A stretch of DNA of 64,000 nt, from positions 1 through 64,000 of the forward strand of contig JAPDOI010000694.1 in assembly GCA_029168955.1 (NCBI GenBank), read 5' to 3'. The DNA comes from Aplectana chamaeleonis (Eukaryota > Nematoda > Chromadorea > Rhabditida > Cosmocercidae). Below the pieces are notes generated by a model. It did not search any database and was not told where the DNA came from. It saw nothing but the letters and a program-made list of their open reading frames with translations. Below are positions 1-10,881 of this stretch, one piece after another; positions within the stretch are counted from its first letter, which is position 1; each line of letters starts with the position of its first letter. The position numbers were made by a program, and so were the translations under genes.

Positions 1-3000
1 CGAACGAACGAATTTCGAATAAATCTGTTCATTTCTTTATTCTCGAACGAACGAATTCTCGAATAAATTCGTTCATTTTCATTTTCCCTGAACGAACGCA
101 TTTCTCGAATAAATTCGTTCATTTCTTATTTCGAACGAACTTGAATTTCCCGAATAAATTCGTTCATTTCTTGTTTCGAACGAACGAATTTCGAATAAAT
201 TCGTTCATTTCTTATTTCTCGAACGAACGAATTTCGAATAAATTCGTTCATTTCCTTATTCTTCGAACGAACGAATTCCCGAATAAATTCGTTCATTTTC
301 TTATTTTCCCGAACGAACGAATTTCCGAATAAATTCGTTCATTTTTTATTTCCTGAATCGAAACGAATTTCGAATAAATTCGTTCATTTTCTTTATTTCG
401 AACGAACCTGAATTTCGAATAAATTCGTTCATTTCCTAGTTTTCTGAACGAACGAATTTCGGAATAAATTCGTTCATTTCTTATTTCGAACGAACGAAAT
501 TTCCTGAATAAATTCGCTCATTTCCAGTTATTTCGAACGAACGAATTTCCTCGAATAAATTCGTTCATTTTTCTATTTCGAACGAACGAATTTCGAATAA
601 ATTCGTTCATTTCTTATTTCGAACGCAGAACGAATTTCCGGAATAAATTCGTTCATTTGTTGCTTCGAACGAACGCATTTCGAATAAATTCGTTCATTCT
701 GTTATTTTCCTGAACGGAACGAATTCCTCGAATAAATTCGTTCATTTTGTTATTTCGAACGAACGAATTTTCGAATAAATTCCGTTCATTTTATTTCGAA
801 CGAACAGAATTTCGAATAAATCTTCGTTCATTCTTTATTTCTCTGAACGAACGAATTTCGAATAAACCTGTCTATTTCTTATTTTTCCTGAACGAACGAA
901 TTTCGAATAAATTCGTTCACATTTTCTTTATTTTCGAACGAACGAATTTCGAATAAATTCGTTCTTTTCTTATTTCGAACGAACGGATTTCGAAATAAAT
1001 TCGTTCATTTTATTTCGAACGAACGCATTTCCTCGAACAATTCGTTCATTTTATTTCGAACGAACGAATTTCGAAATAATTCGTTCATTTGCTTATTTCT
1101 GAACGAACGAATTTCGAATGAATTCGTTCATTTGATTTACTGACGAACGAATTTCTCTCTGGTAATAAATAAATTTCGTTCATTACTCATCTCGAACGTA
1201 ACAGAATTTCTTCGGAATAAATCCGTTCATTTCTTGATTTCGAACGAGAACGGTTTCGAACAATTCGCTCATTTTCTTATTTCGAACGACTGAATTTCGA
1301 ATAAATTCGTTCATTTCTTTACTTCAGAACGAACGCATTCAGAATAAATTCGTTCATTTTACTTCGCGAATCGAACGAATTTCGAACAAATTCTATCTAT
1401 TTCTTATTTCGAACGAACGAATCCTCGAATAAATTCCGTTCCATTCTTTATTTCGAACGAACGAATCTCCTCGAATAAATCTGTTCATTTTATTTTTCGA
1501 ACGAACGAATTTCGAATAAATCTGTTCATTTCTTATTTCGAACGAACGAATTTCGAATAAATTCGTTCATTTTTATTTCCGAACGAACGAATTTCGAATA
1601 AATTCGTTCATTTTATTATCTTCGAACGAACGAATTTCGAATAACCCGTTCATTTCTTTATTTCGAACGAACGAATTCCCGAATAAAAATTCGTTCATTT
1701 TCTTATTTCGAACGAATCGAATTCTCGAATAAATTCCGTTCATTTTTATTTCCTGAACGAACGAATTTCGAATAAATCTGTTCATTTCCTTTATTCTTCC
1801 CGAACGGCGAACGAATTTTCGAATAAATTCCTGTTCATTTCGAAGAAAGTTTCGAACGAACGAATTTCTCGCTGAATAAATCTTCGTCTATTTCATTCTT
1901 GTTAGCTCGAACGAACGAATTTCTCAGAATAAATCTTTCTCCGTTCATTCTTCTTATTCTCGAACGAACGAATTTTCGAATAAACCCGTTCTATTTCTTA
2001 TTTCGAACGAACGAATTTCGAATAAATTCGTTCATTTGTTATTTCGAACGAACGAATTTCGAACAAATTCCGTTCATTTCTTATATATCGAACTTAAACG
2101 TAAATTTCGAAATAAATTCGTTCATTTGTTATTCCGAACGAACGAATTTCGGAATAAATTCGTTCATTTTTTATTTCCGAACGAACGAATTTTCGAATAC
2201 CCGTTCATTTCTTTATTCTCGAACGAACGAATTTCGAATAAATTCCGTTCATTTTCTTTCGAACGAACGAATTTCGAATAAATTCCGTTCATTTCTTATT
2301 TCCTGAATGAATCGAATTCTGAATAAATTCGTTCATTTCTTATTTTCCGAACGAACGAATTTCGAATAAATCTGTTCATTTCTTATTTCGAACGAACGAA
2401 TTTCGAATAAATTCGTTCATTTCTTTATTTCGAACGAAACGAATTCCTCGAATAAATTCCGTCATATCTTATTTCGAATGAACGAATCTCGAATAAATTC
2501 GTTCATTTTTCTTATTTCGAACCAACGAATTTCGGGAATAAATTCCGTTCATTTTCTTATTTTCCTCCTGAAACGAGCGAATTTCGAATAAATTCGTTCA
2601 TTTTTTATTTCGAACGAACGAATTTCAAATAAATTCGTTCATTTTATTTTTTCCTGAACGAACGAATTTCGAATTAAATTCTGTTCATTTCTTATTTCGA
2701 ACGAACGAATTTCGGAATAAACTTCGTTCATTTCTTATTTCGACCGAACGAATTTCGAATAAATTCGTTCACTTTCTATTTCGAACGAACGAATTTCGAA
2801 TAAATTCGTTCATTTCTTATTTCGAACGAACCGAATTTCGTAATAAATTCGTTCGCCATTCTGAATTCCGAACGAACGAATTTCGAATAAATTCGTTCAT
2901 TTTATTTCGAACGAACTGAATTTCGAATAAATTCGTTCATTTCTTATTTCGAACGAATCGAATTTCGAATAAATTCGTTCATTTTATTTTCGAACGAACG

Positions 3001-5640
3001 AATTTCGAATAAATTCGTTCATTTTTTATTTTCGAACGAACGAATTTCGAATTAAATTCGTTCATTTTGTATTTCGAACGAACGAATTTCGAATAAATTC
3101 GTTCATTTTTTATTTCGAACGAACGCATTTCGAATAAATTCGTTCATTTTTTATTTCCGAATTAGAACGCATTTCGAATAAATTGTCGTTCATTTTTATT
3201 TGCCTCGAACGAACGCATTTCGAATAAATTAAGTTCATTTTTTTATTCTCGAACGAGAACGAATTTCGAATAAATCTTCGTTCATTTTTATTTCGAACGA
3301 ACGGAATTTCTGAATAAATTCGTTCATTTTCTTATTTCGAACGAACGTATTTCGAATAAATTCTGTTCATTTTTTATTTTCGAACGAACGCATTTCGAAT
3401 AAATCTGTTCATTCTCTCTGATTTTTTTCTCGAACGAAACGAATTTCCTGAATAAATTCGTTCATTCTCTTATTTCTCCTCGAACGAACGAATTTCGAAT
3501 AAATTCGTTCATTTTTTATTTTTCGAAACGAACGAATTTCGAATAAATCTCGTTCATTTATTATCTTCGAACGAACGAATCTCCCGAATAAATTCGTTCA
3601 TTTCTTATTTTCGAACGAACGAATTTCGAATAAATTCGTTCATTTTTTATTTCGAACGAACGAATTTCTCGAATAAATTCGTTCATTTCTTATTTCGAAC
3701 GAACGTGAATTTCAGAATAAATTCGTTCATTTCTTATTTCCGAACGAACGAATTTCGAATAAATTCGTTCATTTTTTATTTCGAACGAACGAATTCTCGA
3801 ATAAATTCGTTCATATTTATTTTCCTGAACGAACGAATTTCGAATAAATTCGTTCATTTTATTTCGAACGAAACGAATTTTCGAATAAATTCGTTCATTC
3901 TTATTTCTTCCTGAACGAACGAATATCTCGAATAAATTCGTTCATTTTTATTTCGAACGAACGAATTTCGAATAAATTCGTTCATTTTTATTTCCGAACG
4001 AACGCATTTCCTCGAATAAATTCGTTCATTTTTTATTTCGAACGAACGCATTTCCTCGAATAAATTCGTTCATTTTTATACTTCGAACGAACGCATTCTT
4101 CTCGAATAAATTCGTTCATTTTTATTTCTTCGAACGCGAACGAATTTCGAATAAATTCGTTCATTCTTCTTTATTTTCGAACGAACGAATCTTCGAATAA
4201 ATTCGTTCATTTTTATTTCCGAACGAAATCGAATTCCCGAATAAAATCGTTCACTTACTTCTGAACGAACGAATTTCGAATAAATCTGTTCATTCCTTAT
4301 TTCGAACGAACGAATTTCGAATACCTGTTCATTTATTATTTCCTGAACGAACGAATTTCGAATAAATTCGTTCATTCCTTATTTTTCCTTTTTCTTCGAA
4401 CGAACGTGAATTTCGAATAAATTCCGTTCATTTCTTATTTCGAACGAACGAATTTCCCGAATAAATCTTCGTTCATTTTATTTCGAACGAACGAATTTCG
4501 AATAAATTCGTTCAATTTTTTATTTCTAGAACGAACTTGCATTTCAGAATAAAATTCAGTTTCATTTATTCATATTCGAACGAACGCATTTCGAATAAAT
4601 TCGTTTCCATTTTTCATTTTCGAACGAACAGCACTTTGTTCGAATAAAGATTTAGTTCATTTTATTCTTCGAACGAACGAAATTTCCTCGAATAAATTCT
4701 GTTCATTTCTTCTATTCTTGTCTCAGGAACGAACGAATTCTCAGAAGATAAATTCGTTTCCATTTCATTATTTCGAACGAACTGAATTTCGAATAAAATT
4801 CTGTTCATTTATTATGCTTTCTTCGAACGAACGAATTCCTCGAATAAATTCGTTCATTTTATTCATGACTCGAACGAACGAATTTCGAATAAAATTCGTT
4901 TCATTTCTTATTTCTTCTGAACGAACGAATTTCGCTGAATAAAATTCTGTTCATTTCTTATTCTCGAACGAACGAATTTCCCGAATAAATTCTGTTCCAT
5001 TTTATTTCGAACGAACGCATTTCGAATAAATTCGTTCATTTTTTATTCTTCGAACGAAACGAATTCTCCGAATAAATTCGTTCATTTCTTTATTTTCGAA
5101 CGAACGAATTTTCGAATAAATTCGTTCATTTTCTTATTCTCGAACGAACGAATTTCCTCGAGAATAAATTCGTTCATTTCTTTATTTCGAACGAACGAAT
5201 TTCGAATAAATTCGTTCTATTTCTTCATTTCGAACGAACGAATTTTCAATGAATAAATTCGTTCATTTCTTATTTCGAACGAACGAATTTCAGAATAAAT
5301 TCGTTCCAATTTCTTCATTTCGAACAGAACGAATTTCAGAATCAAATTCGTTCCATTTCTTATATTCAGAATCGAACGAATTTCGAATAAATTCGATCAT
5401 TTTTATTTCGAACGAACGCATTTAGAATAAATTCAGTTCATTTTTTATTCTCAGAACGAACGCATTTCAAAGATAAATTCCCAAATTCATTTTTTATTTC
5501 GAACGAACGAATTTCGAATAAATTCGTTCATTTTTTTATTTCGAACGAACGAATTTCGAATAAATTCGTTCATTTTTTATTCCGAACGAACGAATTTCGA
5601 ATAAATTCGTGCATTTCTTATTTTTATTTATTTCATTATC
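1..5640. repeat. ~42-bp tandem satellite with palindromic unit
   Basis: The whole stretch is a tandem array of a unit of about 41-44 bp, roughly 130 copies. Each unit has the inverted repeat GAACGAATT / AATTCGTTC separated by a 7-nt spacer (TCGAATA), then a T-rich linker (ATTTCTTATTT). Units differ mostly by 1-4 nt insertions of C and T next to TTCG (TTCCTCG, TTCCCG, TTCTTCG) and less by substitutions, which makes the period irregular. Short open frames inside it (repeating RTNEF and RINSF) come from the repeat and should not be called genes. No gene is seen here. The array runs off the left edge. Confidence 0.95.
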
Positions 5641-5891
5641 ATTTATACTAGCTCACCTGGATCCTGAGTGGCCTTTCCAACTGGTTTTTCGCCGCCGGGC
5701 CGGCCACCTCGGGTCTTTTTAATCCCGTTAACCCGCGTCTTCCCTGCTTATCGCCCGTGCAGGCTGCAGCCGATCGACCAACTAGAACCGGGCTCTTAGT
5801 TCTTCGAGTCCAGACAAAGGACCGTTTCAGCCTGCCTGTTGGACAGGTACAGTTTTTTTAGGAAAGAAAACGAGTGCATCCTTATTCCTCA

Positions 5892-5951
5892 TGTCCGTAC
5901 TGATGAGCCCATTTTTTCTTGGCTGTCTACGGATGAAAGGGCGAAACAGCC
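5892..5951 (+). ncRNA. Hammerhead ribozyme-like motif, strand order permuted
   Basis: All core elements of a hammerhead ribozyme are present. CTGATGA lies at 5900-5906, followed by stem II 5' GCCC (5907-5910). GGGC (5939-5942) pairs with it and is followed by GAA (5943-5945). Stem III is ACAGCC (5946-5951) with GGCTGT (5921-5926). The cleavage triplet is GTC with C at 5927. Stem I is TCCGTA (5894-5899) with TACGGA (5928-5933), extendable by two G-U pairs. The substrate strand (stem III 3' half, GTC, stem I 3' half) lies inside the stem II loop, so the three pieces run enzyme-left, substrate, enzyme-right. That is the opposite cyclic order to types I, II and III and would make a pseudoknot. 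Linkers are 10 nt (5911-5920) and 3-5 nt (5934-5938). Predicted cleavage is between 5927 and 5928. Activity is inferred only; the strands could also act in trans. Confidence 0.5.
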
Positions 5952-7639
5952 TTTTTCTGTATTCTCATCAATTATTTTTACAAAGAATTTTTTAGCTTTG
6001 CTCTGCGATGCTGAACGATGCCTGAGTCAACGCCATTGCGTTGCGGTCGTATATGCTCTCATGCCGCTGTACAGCTTTTGGTCTCCTTTTCACCCCCTAC
6101 GGAATCGACTCAACCCGCAGTGATCAGCGGATTTACGCAAAGCGTCATTGATGGCGAGAGTCTTTCATTCTGGCGATTCCGTTGGCTATAATTCCAATCT
6201 GAATAAAGTTTTCATTGCATTTGCTTTTTTTATGATTGCTTGTCGGGCCTATTTCTTACACACAAGTCAGTAATATGCCAATTTGGGACAAGCATTTTAC
6301 TGTCCTTAGCGGAGCGATGTTCCGCTCCGCAGTTACGGACAGTAGCTGTTTCATTGATTATCATTAAGCTGAGTGCTGCAACAACGGTTGTCCGGGAGTG
6401 CGAACCGCAATTTCGTTCCGATAAGGAGAGTAGTAAAAATAAGTTCTTCATATTCAATCACTGGCTGCAAGGAGAATTTTCGTCATTTCTATCGGACTAG
6501 ATGCACCGTCGGCTCGAATGAAGAAGACAAGCGCGCAGCTATGAAGTTTGCATGGAAGCTTTGGGTCAGCCAAATTCAATCGATGATAATCATTGTTTAT
6601 TCGATTTTGAACCTTTTACAGAGCGGGACGCGCGTGTCGCCTATACAGCACCGGCACGGCGGCGGCGCCCGTATCACCATGGTAGATTTACAGTTTTTAT
6701 AATTAATCGACTATCATTTTGTGTCTACTCCATCATAAATAATTTGAGGATTATCCTACTCTACCGTGAATGCCTGTTGGTCCCGGCCCGATCCACTTCT
6801 TCCAGCGCGACTGTCGCGTGATGCAACAGCCGTAGTCCGCCATTGCGGACAGGAATTTGGCTCCGAGAACGACAATAGGCCCACAGATGGATCTTTCACA
6901 ATAACCGACAACAATATTTAGGCGTTCGAGGTACTCGAAATAGGGGCTCTCTACACACCCTGGGAGAAGTCAGGTTTTCACAGTTTGAAACGTCAAGCTA
7001 CTCAATGCAAGCGATGTGGTCCCGAATGGAATTAGAGCCGAAAGGAGAAACAATTCCCTCGGTGTGCAGAGAGCAACTATCACGAGGCACTCCATTGAAT
7101 TCAAGGTGCTTTATTGATTACACAGAACACTGAGGATAATTGAAGGCGTCGATGAAGCAAAGAAAATAATCGTTCTTTTTAACGTTCTCAGAAGACTATG
7201 GATCCTTGAGGCCTCATTTCAAAAATAAATTTTCATACGAAAAACACGTTCATTCTCCTGATTTTCAAAAAGCATCATGGAGAACATCAACATATTCGCG
7301 TTTCACTAGAACAGAGAATGGGAGATTCGCTGCTAGAGCTCTGTGCAGTTCACAACTCAAGATTACAGGTTCTGGAGCAAGCCTACAAATAATACGCACA
7401 CTTGAGGAGTGGCCTACACTCACTTCCAGATGTCCAGAATTGGAGAGTTTGACAACAAACGACTCCGCCTCAATTGAACCCTAACATTGTCATACCCGTA
7501 TATTAGAAGCAGAACGAATGCGCGCTCCAATCCAATTTTCCAGCGCTAATGGTTGCCGCGACAACTATTCCAAATTCCCTCTCCATCGCGCATCTCATCC
7601 ATGCCGAAATTTCTTAGGGATGGAAGAAACAACTGTTTT

Positions 7640-7752
7640 TGTCATTTCTTCGGGATTTTTCTCATTTCTTCCTTCACTAGTGGTACATACACCACCCGGA
7701 AGCCCTGTTTTTGTGGGAAACTCGGTAACCAAAATCATCGTGAACACTGCCT
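7640..7752. mobile_element. Right end of a TTAA-type MITE (copy 1)
   Basis: The sequence ATCGTGAACACTGCCT ends next to TTAA at 7753-7756. It is the reverse complement of the left end of the related element at 8974, and the similarity continues inward (ACCAAAATCATC and CCGAGTTT-like blocks, inverted). The left end was not found, so the extent upstream is uncertain. It interrupts the foldback element whose sequence resumes just after TTAA. Confidence 0.55.
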
Positions 7753-7781
7753 TTAATGAAAAGATCTGTGTAGGTCATGAT

Positions 7782-8952
7782 CAGGGATGTGCGTAATTAC
7801 GACTAACGAATTTAACGACTAACGGGTTTTTTGGGTGTTACGATTAACGACTAACGAAATTTAAAATATTTTCGTAAGCAATCCCAAAATTCGTTAGAAA
7901 GTCAATAGTCATTCAAATCGCGCTCCAACCCAAGTCTCACACCACGATTGATCCATATTGCACTGTTGGTTGTTCTAGGTGAATGGTACAAAATACCATA
8001 GCCTTCAGTATTTATTATTTCTAATGACACTGCTTCGCAGTTCTGAAACTCCCCCCCCCCCATTTTAACATCAACCCAACGTTGGTCCGGAGCAGCGCTT
8101 CTCGACTTCACGTCGGTCGCGCACGACTCTATAGTAGGCTAGCTGAGCCAGTCCCGAAACATTGCCGGCTCCAGCGGAGTTTTTTTTGCACAGGGCACTA
8201 TCAGAAGTGATAACATAGAGCGGTGCCTGCAGGCCACAGCTGCCCAACGACGGGAACAGAATCCGATGGTTGGATTGAAAAGGGTGCCGTCCTTCAATTT
8301 CCAGTCATAAATTCGAGATGTGAGGTTTCTTTAAAAAGGTGCTGGGACCTCTCAGTGTGTGAAATTTTCACTTGGATCTAATTTCTTCTTTCACCCTTTC
8401 CCCATTAAGGAAACAAGCTCTAAACTGTGAAAGCGCTCGTCTCGCGACGCTGAGCAAAGAACAATCAGTGCAAAGTCGGTGCAAATCTCCGTGCTGTCAC
8501 CATCGGGTAGATTTCAAAGATCATCATATAGCGCAGAATAGCAAATTTTGCACGGGAAAAATATCAACAAGTTCAAGATTTTCTCGGTTTCCCATATTGT
8601 TCTTTTTCTCACCGAAAAAAAAAATGACAGAAATCGATGAACACATACTCTCGAGTATTAGGCTTTCGTGCCTATTTTCAATTATGTATATTAAGGTTTG
8701 CAGTTTGAACGAGGTTCTTTAACAAGGAGTGATTTATGTCTTCAACGACCATGAATGTTTTGGAAAACATACATCTCTTCATGCCTTCCTTTTTTTCTAT
8801 TCATAAAAGCTTTTTTCTGCCTCATCTGGGCTTGTTTTCAAAGCCTAGATTTTTAACGACTAACGATTAACGACTAACGACTAACGAGGGTTTTGGCCGG
8901 TTGAACGACTAACGACTAACGAATTACAAAATTTCTATTACGCACATCCCTG
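7782..8952. mobile_element. Non-autonomous hAT-like element, copy 1
   Basis: The element starts CAGGGATGTGCGTAAT and ends with the reverse complement ATTACGCACATCCCTG. It is flanked by a perfect 8-bp target duplication GTCATGAT (7774-7781 and 8953-8960). Eight-bp duplications and CAGGG-type ends are typical of the hAT superfamily. Repeats of CGACTAACGA crowd both subterminal regions, as expected for transposase binding sites. No transposase is recognisable inside its 1171 bp, so it must be moved by another copy. A second copy in opposite orientation lies at 27688-29867. It was inserted into the foldback element. Confidence 0.9.
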
Positions 8953-8973
8953 GTCATGATAAATTTCCTTTAA

Positions 8974-9455
8974 AGGCAGTGTTCACGATGATTTTCGTTT
9001 CCGAGTTTTCCACTCAAAACAAAGCGTTGGGGATGGAGTGTTACAGAAATTACGAAGAAATCGCGAGAAACGCACTAAAACGTCATATTCCAGTGATATT
9101 AATCTCTGCCCTGGACTAGTTGTCCAGTTGTATGAACATGTTCACGGTAGTTGTCACCGGTAACAAATGGGATCAGTCGAAAATGGAAGAATATTCCAGG
9201 CAAAATAGTACTAGTTAGGGTCCGAAAAAAAGACGGAACAACAGAAAGCAAATAATTGTAAAAGACGGACCCACAAATGATTTAATTGCCACCACGAACA
9301 GTTCCTGTGAGAGTAAAGAGGCGGGGTGAGAGTAAAGGATTTCGTGACCTTTGGTGCGTTTTTCTCGATTCCTTCGTCATTTATGTTCTACCCGGGGGCC
9401 AAACAATCGATTTAGCTATTAATCTCCAAATCGAAGAATATCGTGAACACTATCT
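8974..9455. mobile_element. TTAA-type MITE, copy 2
   Basis: The ends are AGGCAGTGTTCACGAT and ATCGTGAACACTATCT, directly bordered by TTAA at 8970-8973 and 9456-9459. TTAA duplications are the hallmark of piggyBac-like insertion. The 482-bp interior has no coding frame. Removing it joins AAATTTCCTTTAA to GCTGTCTTGGAGTC, which matches the continuous sequence in the second foldback copy near 30109-30136, so it is a clean insertion. Confidence 0.8.
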
Positions 9456-9459
9456 TTAA

Positions 9460-10541
9460 GCTGTCTTGGAGTCAAAATTTGTCGGAAAATTTCTTCAAGC
9501 GATTTTTGAAAAACTATCTGTTCTTCGCTTATACCATTTTTACCCTTTTAGATGGATCTTTGAACAGAGCTCTTTCCGAAATCTTCATTAAATTTTGCGT
9601 CAAATAGTGTTTTCAATTTGAGAAAATACGTTCCCAATCTCTCAGCCGATTTCAATTTATGAATTAACGTTTCTTTCACTAAAAGCAATCAGTTTTTCGT
9701 CCATAACTTTTTTACCCTAGAAGACAGCCCTTTCGTAAGGATTGTTTTCGGAATCCACGTAACATTCTGCATCGAATAGCGTTTCCAATTTGGAAAAATA
9801 TTTTCTCGATCCTTCAGCCTAACTCATTTTACGAAACACCGGTTTTTCGCCTATAACTCTTTAACCGTTGAAGATAGGGTTTGGTGAGGGTTGTTTCTGA
9901 AATCTCTGTAAAATTCGGCGTCGAATGATATATCGGGTTCCTAACGTTGCTTGCCCCTTAAGTCAGCCAGGTCGGTGAAGCCGAGCCCAGTTGCGACGTT
10001 CACCAAAACCCTATCTTTAAAGGTTAAAGAGTTATAGGCGAAAAACCGGTGCGTCGTAAAATGGATTAGGCTGAAGGATCGAGAAAATACTTTCCAAAAC
10101 TGGAAGCACAAGTTGACGCAGAATTCCATCGAGATTTTGAAAACAAGCTTCACCAAAGGTCTCTCCAATCACAAAAAGGTTATGAACGAAAAACAAATAA
10201 TTTCAGGCTAAAAAATGCACTTTATAAACTGAATTCGGCTGGAAGAAGGAGAACCTATTTTTCAAAACTGAAAGCGTTTTTCAATGCAGAATTGTATGTG
10301 AATACCGAGAACAACTTTCACCAAAGGTCTATCTCTCAGCACAAACAAGTTATGGACGAAAAACCGGCAGTGACACCCACTCAATCTTGAAAATGACTTG
10401 CATGAGTGTTGGGTCACTTTCATTCTTTTTCAGGGCGTTTCACTGGTTGTCACCGGTTCTCCCAATGGTGAAGGTTCCCCACTTCACCTGCCCAGGGGTG
10501 AAGGTTGGTCGAGTGCATGGCTCCACCTAACGAAGCTATGG
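9460..10541. mobile_element. Foldback element copy 1, interrupted
   Basis: This is a large imperfect palindrome. Blocks such as TATAACTCTTTAACCGTTGA (about 9862) reappear inverted near 10010-10040. Each arm is built from degenerate tandem sub-repeats of roughly 100-160 bp sharing a 'CCATAACTTTTT ... GGTGAAGGTTGTTTTCGGAAT' theme, the architecture of Drosophila-type foldback transposons. Its right terminus CTATGG is at 10536-10541. The element also includes 7757-7781 and 8961-8969, now separated by a hAT-like element and TTAA MITEs. The left terminus is not found. The small frames inside are not genes. Confidence 0.7.
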
Positions 10542-10770
10542 TTGGTGTTATCATTGCGCGGCGGCATGAAAAAATGCGCGTGGCCATGTTTGATTGCCAT
10601 GTGGCTCCCCTGTTAGAACCGTCCTAGTAGCCTCATCAGACGGTGTGGGGAAAAAATTTAGCTCTTGCGTTGGGAAAAATGGAACAATGGAGTAGTGAAG
10701 AAAATGAATTCAGTCTTGAAAGGTATGTCGATTCCTTTATACATTAGAGCTGATTTTCATATTTTTTGTT

Positions 10771-10881
10771 AAATCAGCTCGTGTATTCAAATTCGAATAA
10801 CGTTCGAATATTCACCTCTGCGAATAATCGAATTTGAATAATGTTCGAATATTAACCTTTTCGGAATAGTCGAATTCCAAT
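10771..10881. repeat. 42-bp minisatellite, left part
   Basis: About two and a half copies of a 42-bp unit with ATTCGAATAATGTTCGAATA and CCTTTTGCGAATAGTCGAA themes. It is the same array as 14151-14420 and was split by the RTE-type insertion. The junction base run AATTCCAAT (10873-10881) is the target duplication. Confidence 0.85.

Larger units (their letters stand above)
5641..7755. other. Unique-looking region without a recognised gene
   Basis: After the satellite the composition becomes ordinary. Frames of 60-110 codons exist on both strands (for example 5839-6123 and 6373-6821 on plus), but none resembles a family I know and several overlap each other. A stretch near 6480-6700 switches between two plus frames that both look coding-like, so a decayed exon is possible but unproven. 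A short hairpin (GCGGAGC...GCTCCGC) lies near 6319-6342. The notable content is the hammerhead-like motif set annotated separately. The right end of a TTAA-type MITE lies at about 7640-7752. Confidence 0.5.

Noticed and set aside
141..4942. Many 60-135-codon frames with repeating RTNEF/RINSF peptides
   Set aside because: They follow the satellite unit on both strands and shift frame at every indel; no independent coding evidence.
5641..5870. Possible structural RNA gene (GC-rich, T-run near the end)
   Set aside because: I could not match it to tRNA, 5S, spliced-leader or snRNA consensus features.
5946..5964. Conventional type I hammerhead using stem III ACAG/CTGT and GTA cleavage site
   Set aside because: The sequence after GTA (TTCTCATC) does not pair with the strand before CTGATGA, so stem I fails; the permuted pairing fits far better.
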